Below, in pieces: positions 27,301 to 40,800 of a stretch of 64,000 nt of DNA. Under the pieces are notes generated by a model. That model had not been told where the DNA came from and did no database searches. It saw nothing but the letters and a program-made list of their open reading frames with translations. The stretch's first letter is position 1, and each line of letters starts with the position of its first letter. The position numbers were made by a program, and so were the translations under genes. Source of the DNA: Lethocerus indicus (taxonomy: Eukaryota; Arthropoda; Insecta; Hemiptera; Belostomatidae); NCBI GenBank assembly GCA_019843655.1, contig JACDQD010000106.1, positions 1,364,001 to 1,428,000 on the forward strand. The letters are read 5' to 3'.

Positions 27301-30300
27301 ATAGCCCACGTCGCCTTTCGGACTTAGGTACCCCCACTACAGGAGACTACCACCTACCTGTACGCGAAATTTTAAAAGCTAACCGTAGATTAATAAATTT
27401 TATCGCATTCATTTAAAGAATGAAAAACTTTAAATTTTAGTATATGGGCTTTGATTTTCAACTGTCAATACGTTCCAATACGCGGAGTGCCGAAATAATC
27501 TTCTGGGGACTTCCTATGGGAAAAATAAAATTAAGGATCTTATCTGAGGTTTGACGACTTTAATCTATTTTATCTTATCTACGGTCAACGTGGATCGAGT
27601 CAAATCGAAATTCCCGTGCCACTCCCATTAAAAAAACTAAGGTGGCCACAACCCGATTCTTCCCTAGTTTCACTCCGCATTTTCAAGACGGGCCATTTGT
27701 CAAAAAAAAATCCGGCGATTTTTCACGACGAGAAATCTGTTTAGGCCGGCAGCGGAAAAGCAAATAGGTCTCGGACCTTGAACCGGCCGCCAGACTCTAT
27801 ACATCACTACGCCGCAAGTTTATGCCCAGTGGACAACAGATCCCGACGGGAAAAACCCGCTCTCGGAAATCGTTTAGGAAATATATTATTACAAGAGATG
27901 ACATTTCGAAACCGAATCGACTCGCACGAGGCCTTCCAATAAATAAAACGCAATGAAATCTAATACCCCATTTAAAAAGCGGTAACAAGAAGTACCGATG
28001 ATCGCTCTTGTCTCGTTGATTCGACGAAGGAAATGAAAACGAGTAATTAGCATAAATACATGTCGAAGACGGTTTTATGCGGTCGCGCTGCACAAAAGTG
28101 CGACTAACGTAATGTGTCAACTATAGGTAGTTCAACAAATCCTAGATATAGAACCGACACAACAATTCGGCTTATGTATACGAGATAGGAGAATTTCATT
28201 TTAAAAAGTTTTCACAAACACTACACTTGAAATTAAATCAAACGTTTCAATATCATTACTCTTTTGATCTTCTGCCTATTGCTCGTCCTTACTAAGAGTT
28301 GCAGTGTAACGAGAGTTCCTATTTTAGAAATATTAATGTTAAAACCTCCGCTTTAATATGGTTTACTTCAAGATTGTTGCAATAGTAATTAATGGGCCAA
28401 CTTTGATTAGTCCTATTCCCTCGACGGTAGATATCGTCATTCATATTACTGGTATACGGTGACAACAATTTACGGAAAGATGAATTTTGTATGCAACGCC
28501 CAACCTAGAATAACTTGGCTTAATCTTTTTTTTTTTGAACGCAGAGAACAGCCTTGTACGCCTGGAGATGCACGGGTGCCGCCACACTAACGAGGCAGGG
28601 AGGAGATGGGAAGAGGGGGCATCACCCCAAGACAAATTGGGCCAAACGCTAATACAAATTTAATGCGACTAAATAGCCGGGCGCCATTACCGGCGAACAA
28701 AAGGAGCCAGCTGCACGCTCAACGTGCCATTATACCTCTTCCTATTTATTCCCCCTACCCGAAAAACAAACTTCCACCCGCTCTTATTCCGCACTCCCGC
28801 ACACTAGCAGTGTTTGGACAACTTCCCGTCAAGGAACTCACTATGAATATAAAAAAAGGTCAAAACGAACAGCCCACCGCATTTTCTCGTACGCACAAAA
28901 AGCTTCCTATCTCAGGGACGATCCGATACCGTCCGTCTTCTTACTAATTCATTTCGATTGACTGACCTCCCCATTGGTCGTGGAATCAACTTGAAGTTTT
29001 CCTACTCAACTGGAGTCTCTAAACAAAGCCGGTACGCACATATAAAAAACGAAGTTGAACTGTTCTGCGGCGCAAAAATCAACTGGACTTCGACGCGACG
29101 AAAATAATTTTTTTCTATCGACGTCCTGTTATTTTTTGAATTCGTTATTATGTATTCGAGATTGGCGAGGAGCCTACACAATCAGTTTCCCGTTGGGATC
29201 GAAATCGGTATCGAAAAGTACGCAGAAGTATTTAAAATACACTCCTACGGAGCCGGCCACTTGACCGAATCGTGCCATATCTCGAACTTCAGAGAGAACG
29301 AGAAACTTTCTTTTCTTTAATTCAGTACGTCCACGATTATGGTCAACACAGAGCGGCAGTAGGCGAAAGCGTGGGACAAGAAAAGTAAAATGGAATGACT
29401 AAAAAATCGGACTGTACGGCCGGCGCAGTACCTTGGCACCAACAACCGTTATCAGAACTCAGATGCGGCCATCGGTTTGCGAAAATTGGCCCGTTTCGAG
29501 TGTCGCCAAATGTTTTCAATAAATCCAGCCCCCTTTTTCGAAAGTGCCATTGTGCCCATTCAATTTAGGCTTTCGGGAGGGGCAGGGGAATAGCCGGGGG
29601 AAGCCCATTATACCCAACACTCGATTCCGCGTTCGGGAAATCTAATGAACTCCGTAGCTCTATCTTCCAAGTCTTAAACGAGGGGAAAGTGCCCAGTCAA
29701 TAGGAAGGAAGGGAGGGCTCTATTCTTATTCGGTCGGTAAATTCCTCTTCGGTGGTGGAAAACGGGGACCTTCAAAAGACCCACCCCGGTATCCGCCCCC
29801 TTTTCCGGTAATTGGTAAGCCGTCAAAGGTAAAGCGAGACAATTGAGTATATAACAAGAAGAAAGATCCCTTCCTCTCCACAGAAGATCCAACTTCCCAC
29901 TAGATATTCACATGGAAAAAATAAATTTACATTAAACTTCGGTCACACGATTATGTCAATTATAATTAAGCCGTGCTGTAAACAGCGGAAGTGATGCCTC
30001 CGCAAATAAATTTCAGATTTTTCACGTATCAGAAAGTTCGTTTGGTTCTATTTTCTTATTGAATGGAAGTGCATTAGAATATGTGTCCGAACAACCGTGT
30101 GACACCATTTTTCGTCCGACGGAATCCGAATTCGAAGAGGAAAATTCTCTTCACACGGGGCACGGGGTTAACATGCAAATGAAGAAAACCACAAGTGTGA
30201 CCCCCGCGATATTGGGCTCCGAGCCCGAATTCGGGGCCGGAAACGCGAAAGCTGCCAACAGAAGATTGCATTTTTTTAACGAGATAAGTAAACCATCGGC

Positions 30301-31159
30301 CCCTCAGAACGCCATTGTTCACCAAACGGCGAACGTTTTATCTTTCCCGGTGAAAACACGGGCGCGACCGTTGCTACTGTAGCCGGAACGCGAGATGAAT
30401 AATTGTTTACTTTCCAACGGGCAAATCAGTAATTTTTATCAGGAGGAGGACGCGCGGTGCGTACCATCCCTTAACGTGGGATGATAACAAAAGAGGACAT
30501 AATTCGAATAGCAGGATTATCGCAATAAAATATTACATAGAGATACCGTTGCGGACTAAATATGAACAGTCCTATTCAACAAAAAATATGTCTACTATTC
30601 ATCACGTTCTTATCCACTGGATTAAACATGTTCTTTTTCTCTGGAAAGATAATTACATACTTTAAAACACTTCTTAGGCAGATCCACGACGTTTTTGAAT
30701 ATCATCATTATTCTAGCTACCGCTTAATGATTTGGTTTTACGCGGTATTTATTAAAACGCGATACCAACTCAGCGACCTACAGTAGGAAGGTTCTGGTTC
30801 TATGCTCCGAGATAGTAAAATTTATAATAGACAATTTCGTGATAGTTACTAGAAAAAGGAATCAGGCGTATTAAATCCAGACTGGAAAAACCCTATCGTG
30901 AGATCACTTAGACTGCTAGCGATGACTTAACACCCCAGGAATTAAGTGTTGAACTCTCCCATATACTGCAACGTATCATCGAGTGTTGAAAGGTAACTGT
31001 TTTGAATAATTTTACTCGCTACCGGTTGCACAATTAGAGGACCTTAATTACCGATATTAATTCAATTTAAATGCAAAAACACGACGAACTTACAGTACTG
31101 AAGTATCGGTTGTAACGTTATCGTTCGTACGTTTCTGTGAAAATTTCTATTTGACAGTC
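24367..31159. other. Non-coding DNA
   Basis: Contains the isolated acceptor at 26.5 kb. GC-richer patches at 27040-27330, 28560-28830 and 29400-29830. A 75-codon ATG frame at 25552-25779 has a protein-like look but no recognisable motif, so it is not called a gene. Confidence 0.5.
26495..26521 (+). other. Isolated strong 3' splice acceptor-like site
   Basis: AATAAACTGAAA (branch-site-like) is followed by TTTTTTTTGTCCCCTTTCAG ending at 26521. It is one of the best acceptor matches I saw on the plus strand. No good donor or convincing open frame follows within the next few hundred bases. It may be a cryptic site or lie at the edge of an untranslated exon. Confidence 0.15.
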
Positions 31160-31212
31160 ATGAGAGGGTATGGGCCTCGAACCATGGAGATTGCGCTGAA
31201 GAATTAGGTTAA
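31160..31212 (-). mobile_element. Possible tRNA-like repeat fragment
   Basis: The minus strand has ATAGCTTAACCT (A-box-like) and, 33 bases on, GGTTCGAGGCC, a clean B box. No flanking duplications or tail were found. Confidence 0.27.
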
Positions 31213-31813
31213 GCTATGTTGGATCGAGGTTAATGCACTCAGTATGAGGCAGCTTGTTAATTATTAAGAAAAAATGGGGGGAGAGAGTAAAATGTCTCAC
31301 CTCGGACGACGACCCAGCAGGAAGAACAGGTGGGAATAAAGTATATCACTTCGCATCTCGGCAGTACCTCGGGAGCCTCTATCAGATACTCACGGAAAGG
31401 AAGTGATGCAGGGCGACCCAATTTAAAGGTAGAAGATAGCGTCTTCTCTTATCTTCTGGCGGGGATATTCGGGGAATAAAGGGCGCCGATTAAACGAAAC
31501 GAGATCCGAGAATACTGACTAAGAGGCGACGGATGCTCTGGGGCCGACATCTCACGGGCGACGAAAGTATTTACCGGGAAAACGGATAGCCGACGAAATA
31601 CGCGAGATTTCCCCAACTCAGTTTAATTTCCTTTGTATAAATTACTAAACAGATGAGCGTAGGAGTTTAACTGGGCCTACCTTAAGTAGTCCCGAGTCAC
31701 GTAGACGACCCCTTAATGAGGTTCGGCGAAATGAAAGTGCTCGGTTTCTTATTTTAATCAGCGCCCGGTTATTTAAAATTCCTCCGCATTCAGAAATATT
31801 AGGAATCATGAAC

Positions 31814-31888
31814 CCGGTATAAATTTAAATACCGGAAAGTCGTCGACCCTAAGATACGATAATATATCTAAGAGGACGATATATTATC
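31814..31888. repeat. Two adjacent perfect inverted repeats
   Basis: CCGGTAT...ATACCGG (31814-31835, 7 bp arms, 8-base AT spacer) is followed 22 bases later by GATAATATATC...GATATATTATC (31858-31888, 11 bp arms, 9-base spacer). Both could form hairpins. No terminator or known RNA family is recognised. Confidence 0.8.
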
Positions 31889-34800
31889 AGAGAGACAGAC
31901 GGAAAATTCAACCGGCTGCCGGAGTATGCAACTGAAGGTTCAAAGCGATTACGTGGTTACAGGTGTTGGATCTGTGTCGATTCGAACAAATTACCCCTTA
32001 TCCCTAACCTACTAAATTGTCACCTGGCTATTATTATTGAGACTGATGGCCTTATAACTGCACTTTAGGTGGGATGGCGTTGTAGAAGAATGTAGAAAGA
32101 CAAAATAAAAACGTGCCGCATCCGTTAAAAATCGTTGACCAGTTATAGAAGTAGCTCAGTTTGTTGTTACTGCGTTACTAATGAGAATATGCATCGTTTA
32201 ATTTTTACTCGAGTGGAATAATCCGCGCTCACTATCCATAGAATGCTTTTGTACATTGCAAGGTTTCTCCCCCTTATAGATAAATAGTACAAGTTTGTTT
32301 AATGAATGACGATTAAACTGCTATTTTCTCCTAGCATTCATTTAGTTTCGACTTCTTGATACCGTCATTAACATTCAGTTTGGAATAAACAAACAGAGTT
32401 ACTACGTGGTTGCCAGCTGGTGCTGAGATGCTTAAACGGTGCAAATTCACCCCACTCCTCAAATACTTTAAACTAATACATGTGTCAGTTTGTAATTAAA
32501 AAGAGTAAATTTGAAATAGTGCGCTCAACTAACTTAATCAGTTGAAATTTCCAGTTGAAGGAAACTGCTCTTTAGTTTGGAACGCGTTATCGAAAAATAA
32601 GAAGAGTATCGTCATCACAATAGGAAGAGATTCTTCTTCAGCAACAATACAGATGGAACCCTATTCGAATACAATAACGGTGAAGCAACACACGAAGTCC
32701 GGTATTGAGGGGACCCTTCCGCTTGTAGCGAACAATGAACGGTCGAATGCGAGTAACGAAATAAAGTGGCAGCCATATAACAGATCGGAGTAAAAGTGTA
32801 GGTTTAAGGGGGTTGGGCTGGTGGCCGAGACAAAGCAAACACTGGGGAGTCCGAAAACACACAAAGGGAACTAATAGGCTGCTGGCCACCGTTCTAAAGG
32901 GAGCCGCACCGACAAAACGTTTTTGCAATTACTTCGATTTCATAGTGGCCACAAATTGATTCGCGGGTTTGGCCCGTTTCAAAACAAATATCCGTCGGAT
33001 TTAATTAGCCGAGTTTCAGTTGAACACAGCGCCATTTCGCACAAGTACATCAAAGGGTTCACCGTGCGAACTGTACAAGCACGCAACCAATAACTGGCCC
33101 CGCCCCCTAAGCGGTAAAAGAATTAACAATTTTCTAACGGTCGGTGGGGGCTGAGATTCACATCCGCTCGGGAACTGCCATTTGGATTAAAGGTTAAACG
33201 AAAATGTGAACGAGTGGCCTTGCGATTTGAACGGACGTAAATGGTTTGAACAGACGTTATTTGGGTTGGCGCTCGTTCGTTAATAACTGCGGCGCCATTT
33301 CAGCAAAACTACGGAGTGGAGGAGTTCTCTAAAAGTGTTCAGAAAGCAATGTGGTAATTCCTACAATTAAATTTCAATTGATTTTGCCTACATCTGGGCA
33401 ACACAAGAAAAGATCTGAAATGTAACAACAGTTTTTTAAGTTGATTCTCTGTTTCTCTGGCAATAACCACGCGGGCCACCTATCCGTTATCCTAAATTAA
33501 AGTAGTAACAATACTAAAACGATGTTCGAAGTATATATGACATTCAATTGGGAGTCTGGACATAGCTTTAGTGATGTTCGGCGGCAATATAATTGATATT
33601 CCTGTTTCTTCGCATATTACTATAAAGTACAGATATTTATTTGAACGTGGTGAATGTCAAGCAAAAGCTGTATCTTGGAGCGGCGACACAGAAATTAGTA
33701 TGAGGATCAGTTTCCATGAAGTGCTATCGTACACTGGGAAAACAGAGGAGTTAAAAATTAATTCCCCCTAAACGTTCGCCGGAATCGCGTACGACATGTC
33801 GGCGGGAGCTCATGAGTAGCACGACCGAGGCGCTATCGTGTGCTGTCGTACCAGAAGAATTCCGAACAATTAAAATCGCTCGACGTGAGGAACTTTCTAA
33901 TTTTCGCTTGTAACTCCTTTAATGCAGGGTTTGAAAATTATACTGCATTAAGATAATGACTTTAATGACACATAGACGATAGGTTAAAACCGCCTTTAAA
34001 AATTCGCCAGAAAGAGAGCGAGCGAGTGTGTGTATGTAGGGAAGGACTTTATTATAACAATTAAACTTATTTCATTGCTTGCGTCGCTATCCGGCAATCT
34101 AATACAATGGCATAATTACACGAAACATACCACAAACAGAAATTGTAATTAATGCTGGAGCTCCAAGAATCACTTATTCAGGCCACCTGCAGGGTGGTCC
34201 ACGAGTGTTCGGAGTACTATCGTTCTAGTGATCATCATTTTCTTCTGGTTAATTTAGGCTGATACTAAACCAGCTGTCGGTACCGAATCCCACGGGATAT
34301 AAAAAATCCCAAGAATAATGAACACTTACATAACTTAATATAGAGTTTGTCATACGGTGGGTTATTTCCAGTATCTATTTTGACGGTGCTTTATCAGATG
34401 CTTCATCTATAGCCGTTATCGGAAAGTGTCTAACCCAATTATCCAGCTATTGATAATCTGCCATAAATATAGGTCAAGTCCCGGGTCGAGGAATAAGGAG
34501 GAATTTTGGACACGAACTCATAAAATGACTGCGATGTAATATTAACTCTGCCAAAAGAATGTGCAAGCTGTGGAGGAGAGCCTAGGGTCGAATGTTTTCA
34601 CTTTCCCCAAGTTCCAAACGGGAGCTACAACCGAGACGACGGTTCTTAATATCACGCTAAAATATTTGGGTTGGGCCCAAGTTTCAATAACCACAAAGCG
34701 AGCTCGACATACTCTCCGCCCCACTCCATCAACTGTAAAATGTTCTACAGTAGACAAAGTTCACATATCTAAAATATTTACAAATATTTCAGTCCTTTAC

Positions 34801-35250
34801 TTCACCTCGCAAGTACGCTCAAAGCTGTTCCACTGGAGTAGAGAAAACTGAATTGAGGCGTGATAGTGGCAGGTAGAACAACCTGTCTGCGAATGAAAAA
34901 GCCGAGACAAGTCTAGGTAGAATAAGTGAAGAAAAAAGAAAACAAGAATGATAATAATTAATCGTATTATACAAATAACTAATTTACCTTTTTGAAAAAT
35001 CTATATTCAAAACAGAGATTAACAATCCTTAGAACGAGGTCAGGCGGAATTTCATTCAAGATCGTATTTCTTTTCACCCTCGCGATTTATATTAATACTA
35101 CATAAACCATTAACTCTGACAGAAATAGTCAGATACTGAACGACAAAAAAAAATTCTAGGCATGGAAAATTGGTGCGTCATCCTATTAGGAACAGATGTT
35201 CATGGACAGCCACACTGCGTGCGTGGGGGAGGAGGACCCCCCTGCCCCAA

Positions 35251-35274
35251 AGGAATAGTTTTTAAACTATTCCT
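35251..35274. repeat. Perfect 11-bp inverted repeat with TT spacer
   Basis: AGGAATAGTTT-TT-AAACTATTCCT. A G-rich then C-rich stretch (35225-35248) lies directly to its left. Confidence 0.85.
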
Positions 35275-37418
35275 AGGAAAAGAGGTTTATAAAAATATTA
35301 AACGGAAAAGAAACATGGGGTTCCATTTAGAATAAATTATGAAATATTATCGAATGCATACAAGGCAATTGTTTCCAAGACTGACATCAATGTTTAAACG
35401 TAGATCATATTAGTAACTAGAAGTAACAGCAATGCAGATTCATACGGACATAGGTTGAACCCTCTCTCTATCATACTCGCTTTCCCTTGCAAACGCTTTA
35501 TAAAGTTTTAATCCGGAATTGAAATGAGAACATCAGTTAAGGGAACGACCTAAAATTAGTCTCCCGTCGATGATAACAAACCTTTTCGAACTAATCCGTG
35601 CCCTCAACATTTGGTCGGATCTAAGGTTAACTGCCCGACCGCTTTTCCGCTCGGATAAACAAACTCATTGTCACGCGAGTCTTGACTTAATCGCTATTTA
35701 GAAAATAAAAACAATACGAAAACAAAACGAAAAAATTCTAGTAGCGCCTAAACGTAAATAGTAATATAAAACTCTTCCGACCCGACACGAATAATTGATT
35801 GGGCTGTGGAAAAAATTGAGAAGAAACACGAAACTCGAATTATAAGTGGAGGTTGGGAGGGGGAGTACACGCAGGACTGAATGAAATATGCTAAAATGTA
35901 TGCGATAATCATTATAATGTATACAATAACAATTTTTTATTACGAATTTCTCATTCCAATAAAGGCCTAACTCTTCGATTTATTATTACAATAATTACCA
36001 CAATTCACTTTTTTCCCAAAATATTAATTTCGGACACCACCTGTATCTTAAAAGTCAAACGTATTTAACAAAAAAACGGTGTTATTGTTTCTCCTGCAGA
36101 TTTAATGTATTTTGTTCGCAACACGCAGTTTATTCTTACACATAATGGCTTTATTTGCAATTTTATTGATCCGCATTTTTTGTATAGTGTTTTCTTTCGC
36201 TAGTTTTTACAGTGAAGATCTATGACTTTTTGAGTTTATCGATAGTTAGATGGAGTTTGGGGTGTGCTAATTTAATTTGAATCAGTTGGAATTGCAACTG
36301 CTTGTAATCTAGCTAAACATACAGATGCGGGTAATTAGTATTAAGGATTAATTATGGAGATTTAATAATTATTGTAATAATCCTTTTAATTAAAAAAAAT
36401 AAATGCAACGGATAAATAATAATTGGCAATTATAGAACACTGGAATTGGCTCGAAAACGTGTTTACATTTCGGCATGCGATGTTTAAAATCAGCTGAAAG
36501 GGCAAAAGATTGGATGCCGGGTTTGTTTGAAAATTCCTTGTGGAGGAAACAGACCGGCCACCACCACCCCAAAAAACAATAGATAGATCTTTCCTGTTTT
36601 GCTATTTTATGACTCAACAACGTTCTTTTGCTCCAAAACAAATTGAACAGTACCTAATTGCGCTGTATAAGCAACGTCAAATAAAAATTCAACAGTATGA
36701 TGTATGATGACCGTGATGGGGGTATCAAATTACAGTGAGTTTAGGTGAAAAATTAAGAAAAGTAAGAATTGACTTCAGTATATCCAAATTATATTCAATC
36801 TAATGCCCACATAATAATATTTATTTGAACTTATTTGTTGTATTTATTGTTAATTGAAACAAGTGTTCATTACAACAAAGGATAATTTGTCAGCGAGAGG
36901 GCGCATAACACGGAACCCAGCGGGTAAATAGAGCAAAATTAGTGTCCACTACTATAATCCTTAATTAGGAGTCTACGCCACTTCACAGTAAATTCCTGAA
37001 GGGACAACAGCTTCCGTTTGTTTATGTTCATAACTATAATCGGTTATCTCAAGATAGTGATCTCTGGAATTCGACGAAAGGAGTCTCGTCAGCATGGAGT
37101 GTGCAACACACCGGCGAGCACAAACTATGCGCACCTAAAAAGGAGCTCAGTTTTTTAGTTCGACAGTACTGGTAAATTATAACAAATGGACTGTACAATC
37201 TTCCATTCCAAACACAATAGTTCGCTTTCAGGTACTCCTCCTAGTGATTACAACGAATACTCGAGAAGGGATGGGAGAGGACTGAAGCCATTTAGATGGA
37301 AAACGGGAACTAATTAATTTATAGTTCAATTGTTCTAAGGTATGGGGTAATATTAGTAATTATTAGTCTTACCCTTCAGCCATCTAAGCTTACAGAATAC
37401 AGCAACTTCCATGAATTC

Positions 37419-37445
37419 ACTTACCTAAAATAAAAAGCACAAAGT
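37419..37445 (-). promoter_or_regulatory. Second candidate recursive-splicing ratchet point
   Basis: On the minus strand TGCTTTTTATTTTAG is followed directly by GTAAGT, with the junction between 37425 and 37424. About 25 bases further upstream on the same strand is another acceptor-like word, CATTTTCAG. The acceptor ends in TAG rather than the preferred CAG, so this site is weaker than the one near 17.27 kb. It has the same strand and architecture and lies about 20.15 kb upstream of that site in transcriptional order. Ratchet points in known long introns are often spaced by 10-30 kb, so the two together are more persuasive than either alone. Confidence 0.38.
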
Positions 37446-37824
37446 CAAACAAACTGAAAATGAATAGTAGTATTTTTTATTTCACTGACATCAAATTTGA
37501 TATCATAAATATATTTAAATTAGAAATCACAATTTTTACGTACAAGAACAATAAATATTCCCGAAAATATTAGCGACATGACATTCGATTACTATGCCAA
37601 TCTCATTACGTATGGGTCACTTGTGTTAAAAGTGGCGGAATATTCTCTGCGCTTTTGATGAGAAGCAGTTGCATAGGGGAAGATCAAACTACCGTAATGA
37701 AGTCTAATTAGGGTACAGAAGTTAGCGGGCCCTTTTAATAAAATCAAATTTGCAACATTAGTAAAATTCGAACTCAGGGTGCGCTTTTACTCCCTAACTC
37801 AATAGCTCGAAGCTATGCTGGACC

Positions 37825-37842
37825 TATAGATAGATATATCTA

Positions 37843-37894
<52 letters not shown>
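37825..37894. repeat. (TA)22 microsatellite with GATA-like flank
   Basis: The pure TA run spans 37851-37894. The left flank is a decayed TAGATAGATATATC stretch, and CCTATA at the left mirrors TATAGG at the right end, so the whole array is near-palindromic. Confidence 0.96.
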
Positions 37895-37896
<2 letters not shown>

Positions 37897-40800
37897 ACTA
37901 GAATTGAGCAATGTCACAATCTGGAGAATCCCCCGATAGCCTAGGAAGGATAATTTTGATAATTACAGATTCAACCAGGACTAATTTCATGGTTTCGAAA
38001 TGGAGGAAGTTTATCCGGCCCTATAGGAGAATATAACAGAGAGGAGAGACGAAGCCAACTGCTATTCAATAATCAACGGACTGTACACCAGGATCACGTG
38101 GATGGAAAAATAACGTCACCCCCCTTACGAGGGACAGTGCCAATACTGAGTTATTCAACGGCGTTAGGGAAATTGGCTCGGTTTTACAGCGGGGTTTTTT
38201 ATCGCCGGTCAAACTGGTTCGGACGGGAAAGGCCGAAATGAATTATTAGAAACGTAAAAGAGACGACGAGAAAGATGGATCCCCAGGAAAGTTTGGGCAT
38301 TCCGTCATAAATTCTCACAGTTGAAGAGTTTTTATTTTTTCTGGAAAACGGGGATAAAAACGGAGAAACAAATTCTCGTGAATCGGAAAGGTAAAAAGGG
38401 TATTAAATTGGGGTGAGGCTAGCTGGGGCGGGAAAAGCAATGGGAAGGACTTCGAACTTCGCGACAGTTTTGGAACTTCTTGCGTGTAATTAATTAACAG
38501 TGTTACTTGTGTAGCTAATTATACAACTCCGCTCGTATTTTAACACCCCACTGCGTAGCTAGTGAAATAGGGGTATATAAATTGAGGAGGGCAAAGATAA
38601 CTCAAATTTCCTTAGGCGGTGTCACGTGTAACGATGTGAAATCGCATGATTATGTAATAAGCTAAAGGAAAGGAAAAAGGCAGTTAATATATAATAATAT
38701 ATTCGTTCTATCCTTTTCCGAACCCGCATTTTAATCAATTAAAATTATAATAACAATGTAATGATAATTGATTTTAATCGAGCACAAAATGTGATAGAAC
38801 AGATGGTGTACGAGTGGATGATGAAATTTTCAGAGTGGCGCCTAGCCGAGGGAAAGAAAGTAGTACGCCTCGTCCGACAGCACTTCCTCAGGTCAATACA
38901 AATTTATGAAGCTGACTACATAATGTTATTTTCATAATAGAAAACAACACAATGAAAACTGTTTTTACATTGTAATTTGCTTCCTCGGGGGAATCCTGAA
39001 TCGAATTTCGCTAATGCGGTCACAGAGGGAGATCGTATGTCGGTGGTCGGCCGCTAAGTCCTACAAGTGCTACGGAAATCCTCTCTCCGCGCGGTCACGC
39101 ATAGATACGTCCAAGTGAACGAAATCTACGCTAAGGCGCCGAACAATATCCCCGGATTGTTTTGTTTATTCACTAATTTTTCAACGCGTATCGCTGTTCA
39201 ACCGCCGTTTGCGTACGATGACAATAATAGCAGGGTAGACTCGGACACGGACATCTGGTCAGCCGGGGGAAAAAATGTCACCCGCCAGTGCGTCAATATG
39301 CTATGCCGCCCGCATCCAGTCTCGCTCTCCCACATCCTTCCGTCCCGATATACCAGTGACCCTCATTCACCCGCAGATATAACTGACATACGGGGTTGTC
39401 CCACCAAAATTATACTTTTTGTTTTCATTGAAAAAATCGTTCTTCAATATTGGTGGAGTAAACTATACACCGTTTTACGCTCATACAGGAAATTAAGTGG
39501 CTAACGTACAATATAGCATTTCAGGTATCTGTTTTTAAAAACCGACTCCATTGCACAGCGATGCCTTAAGCGCAGGGTCGAAATTAAAATTCTAGATATT
39601 TGGTGGTCGATTAGTGCCTAACGCCTTAATATTCTAGTCCCATATTCACGGCCAAGTGTACCGAGTGTTACACGAGCGATATAAATATAGTCGCGCCGAG
39701 GAGGCTCCGGATATTATAACAGTACACCCGGCGTACAAAGTACTTTGCTCGGATCAGGTTTTGTGCTTATTTTGTAAAGCGGCCTCACCCACCAGAGTTA
39801 TTATGCAAATGTGGCCGAGGGCGCAGGAGGGGGGGCGGGAGAAATTCCCCAAGGCGGTCGGAAGCAATCGCCTTAAAACCGGAAGATAATTGCACGAGGG
39901 CCGGCGGCCACTTGCGCCGGGCTATGCTCCAATTAAATAATGGACAGATTTTTTTTTCCCCCGTTTCATTGCCTTATTCCGTCCCCGCAACAGTGGAACT
40001 GATGGCGGAGAACGGCAGACAGACCACCCGCCCACTGAACAGCTCGGTTCTCGAAGCCCCGGGATGTCTGAAACGTCCACCAGGGAAATTATCAATTTAC
40101 TGTTAATTGGGTGAGACAGAGCGTGAACCGCGTCCGGAAGAAACGCGTAATATTATGAACGCACCGCGCTCGAATTAACACGGAGCAGTTCTTGCAGCAA
40201 AGACGGACAGAGAGGGAACGACCGTTAAGTGAAGTTGTGAAAGTTAACGATAGTTATTTATAAACGGTCGATTATTATCGGTTGGCTCGACTGCAATATT
40301 CAGATGTGTTAAAATATCCCTTCCAATTTAATTAACGTTGTCTACTATTTTAATCGGCGTTTTTAAGGTAGAAAACAGCCAAATAATCCGTGAACCCGTC
40401 AGAAATTATTGCGAGTGTAATAACAACGCAACATCTGGCCGATATGGCGATTAGAACGGCTAATTTGTGATGCACCTACGCATGTCGGTTACCGGTGGAG
40501 CATCATCCTCACTGTGCTGTTATTGTGTAGACAACACAAGGTTTAATACTAAGCTTTGGTTACGGGATTCGATTGCTCCGGCGACAATACAAATTAAACT
40601 CAGCAATCATTAGTGAATTTTTTCCAATTGAAAAAACTTCAAATTGATAGCTCTGAAGATTACGAATTCGATTCATTTAATTATATGAATAATTTACACA
40701 ATTATTATAGCTTACTGTCTACCCTCTGAAATGTTCAATGTTCAGATGAACATAATAGAAAAAGGGCAGTTATACTTTTCATGCTCACTTGTGACAATTA

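Larger units (their letters stand above)
31213..37418. other. Non-coding DNA
   Basis: Hairpins at 31.8 and 35.25 kb. A GC-richer patch at 31290-31620. A 66-codon frame at 33571-33771 and an 83-codon frame at 32542-32793 show no known domain. 35880-36900 is especially AT-rich. Confidence 0.5.

Noticed and set aside
39067..39504. 145-codon open frame, longest in the window
   Set aside because: Within chance expectation for six frames of 64 kb (about one or two of this length), starts at a non-ATG codon, lies in a GC-richer patch, and shows no domain.
39500..39540. GCATTTCAG/GTATCT on the plus strand as a ratchet point
   Set aside because: Donor is non-consensus and the pyrimidine tract is short.
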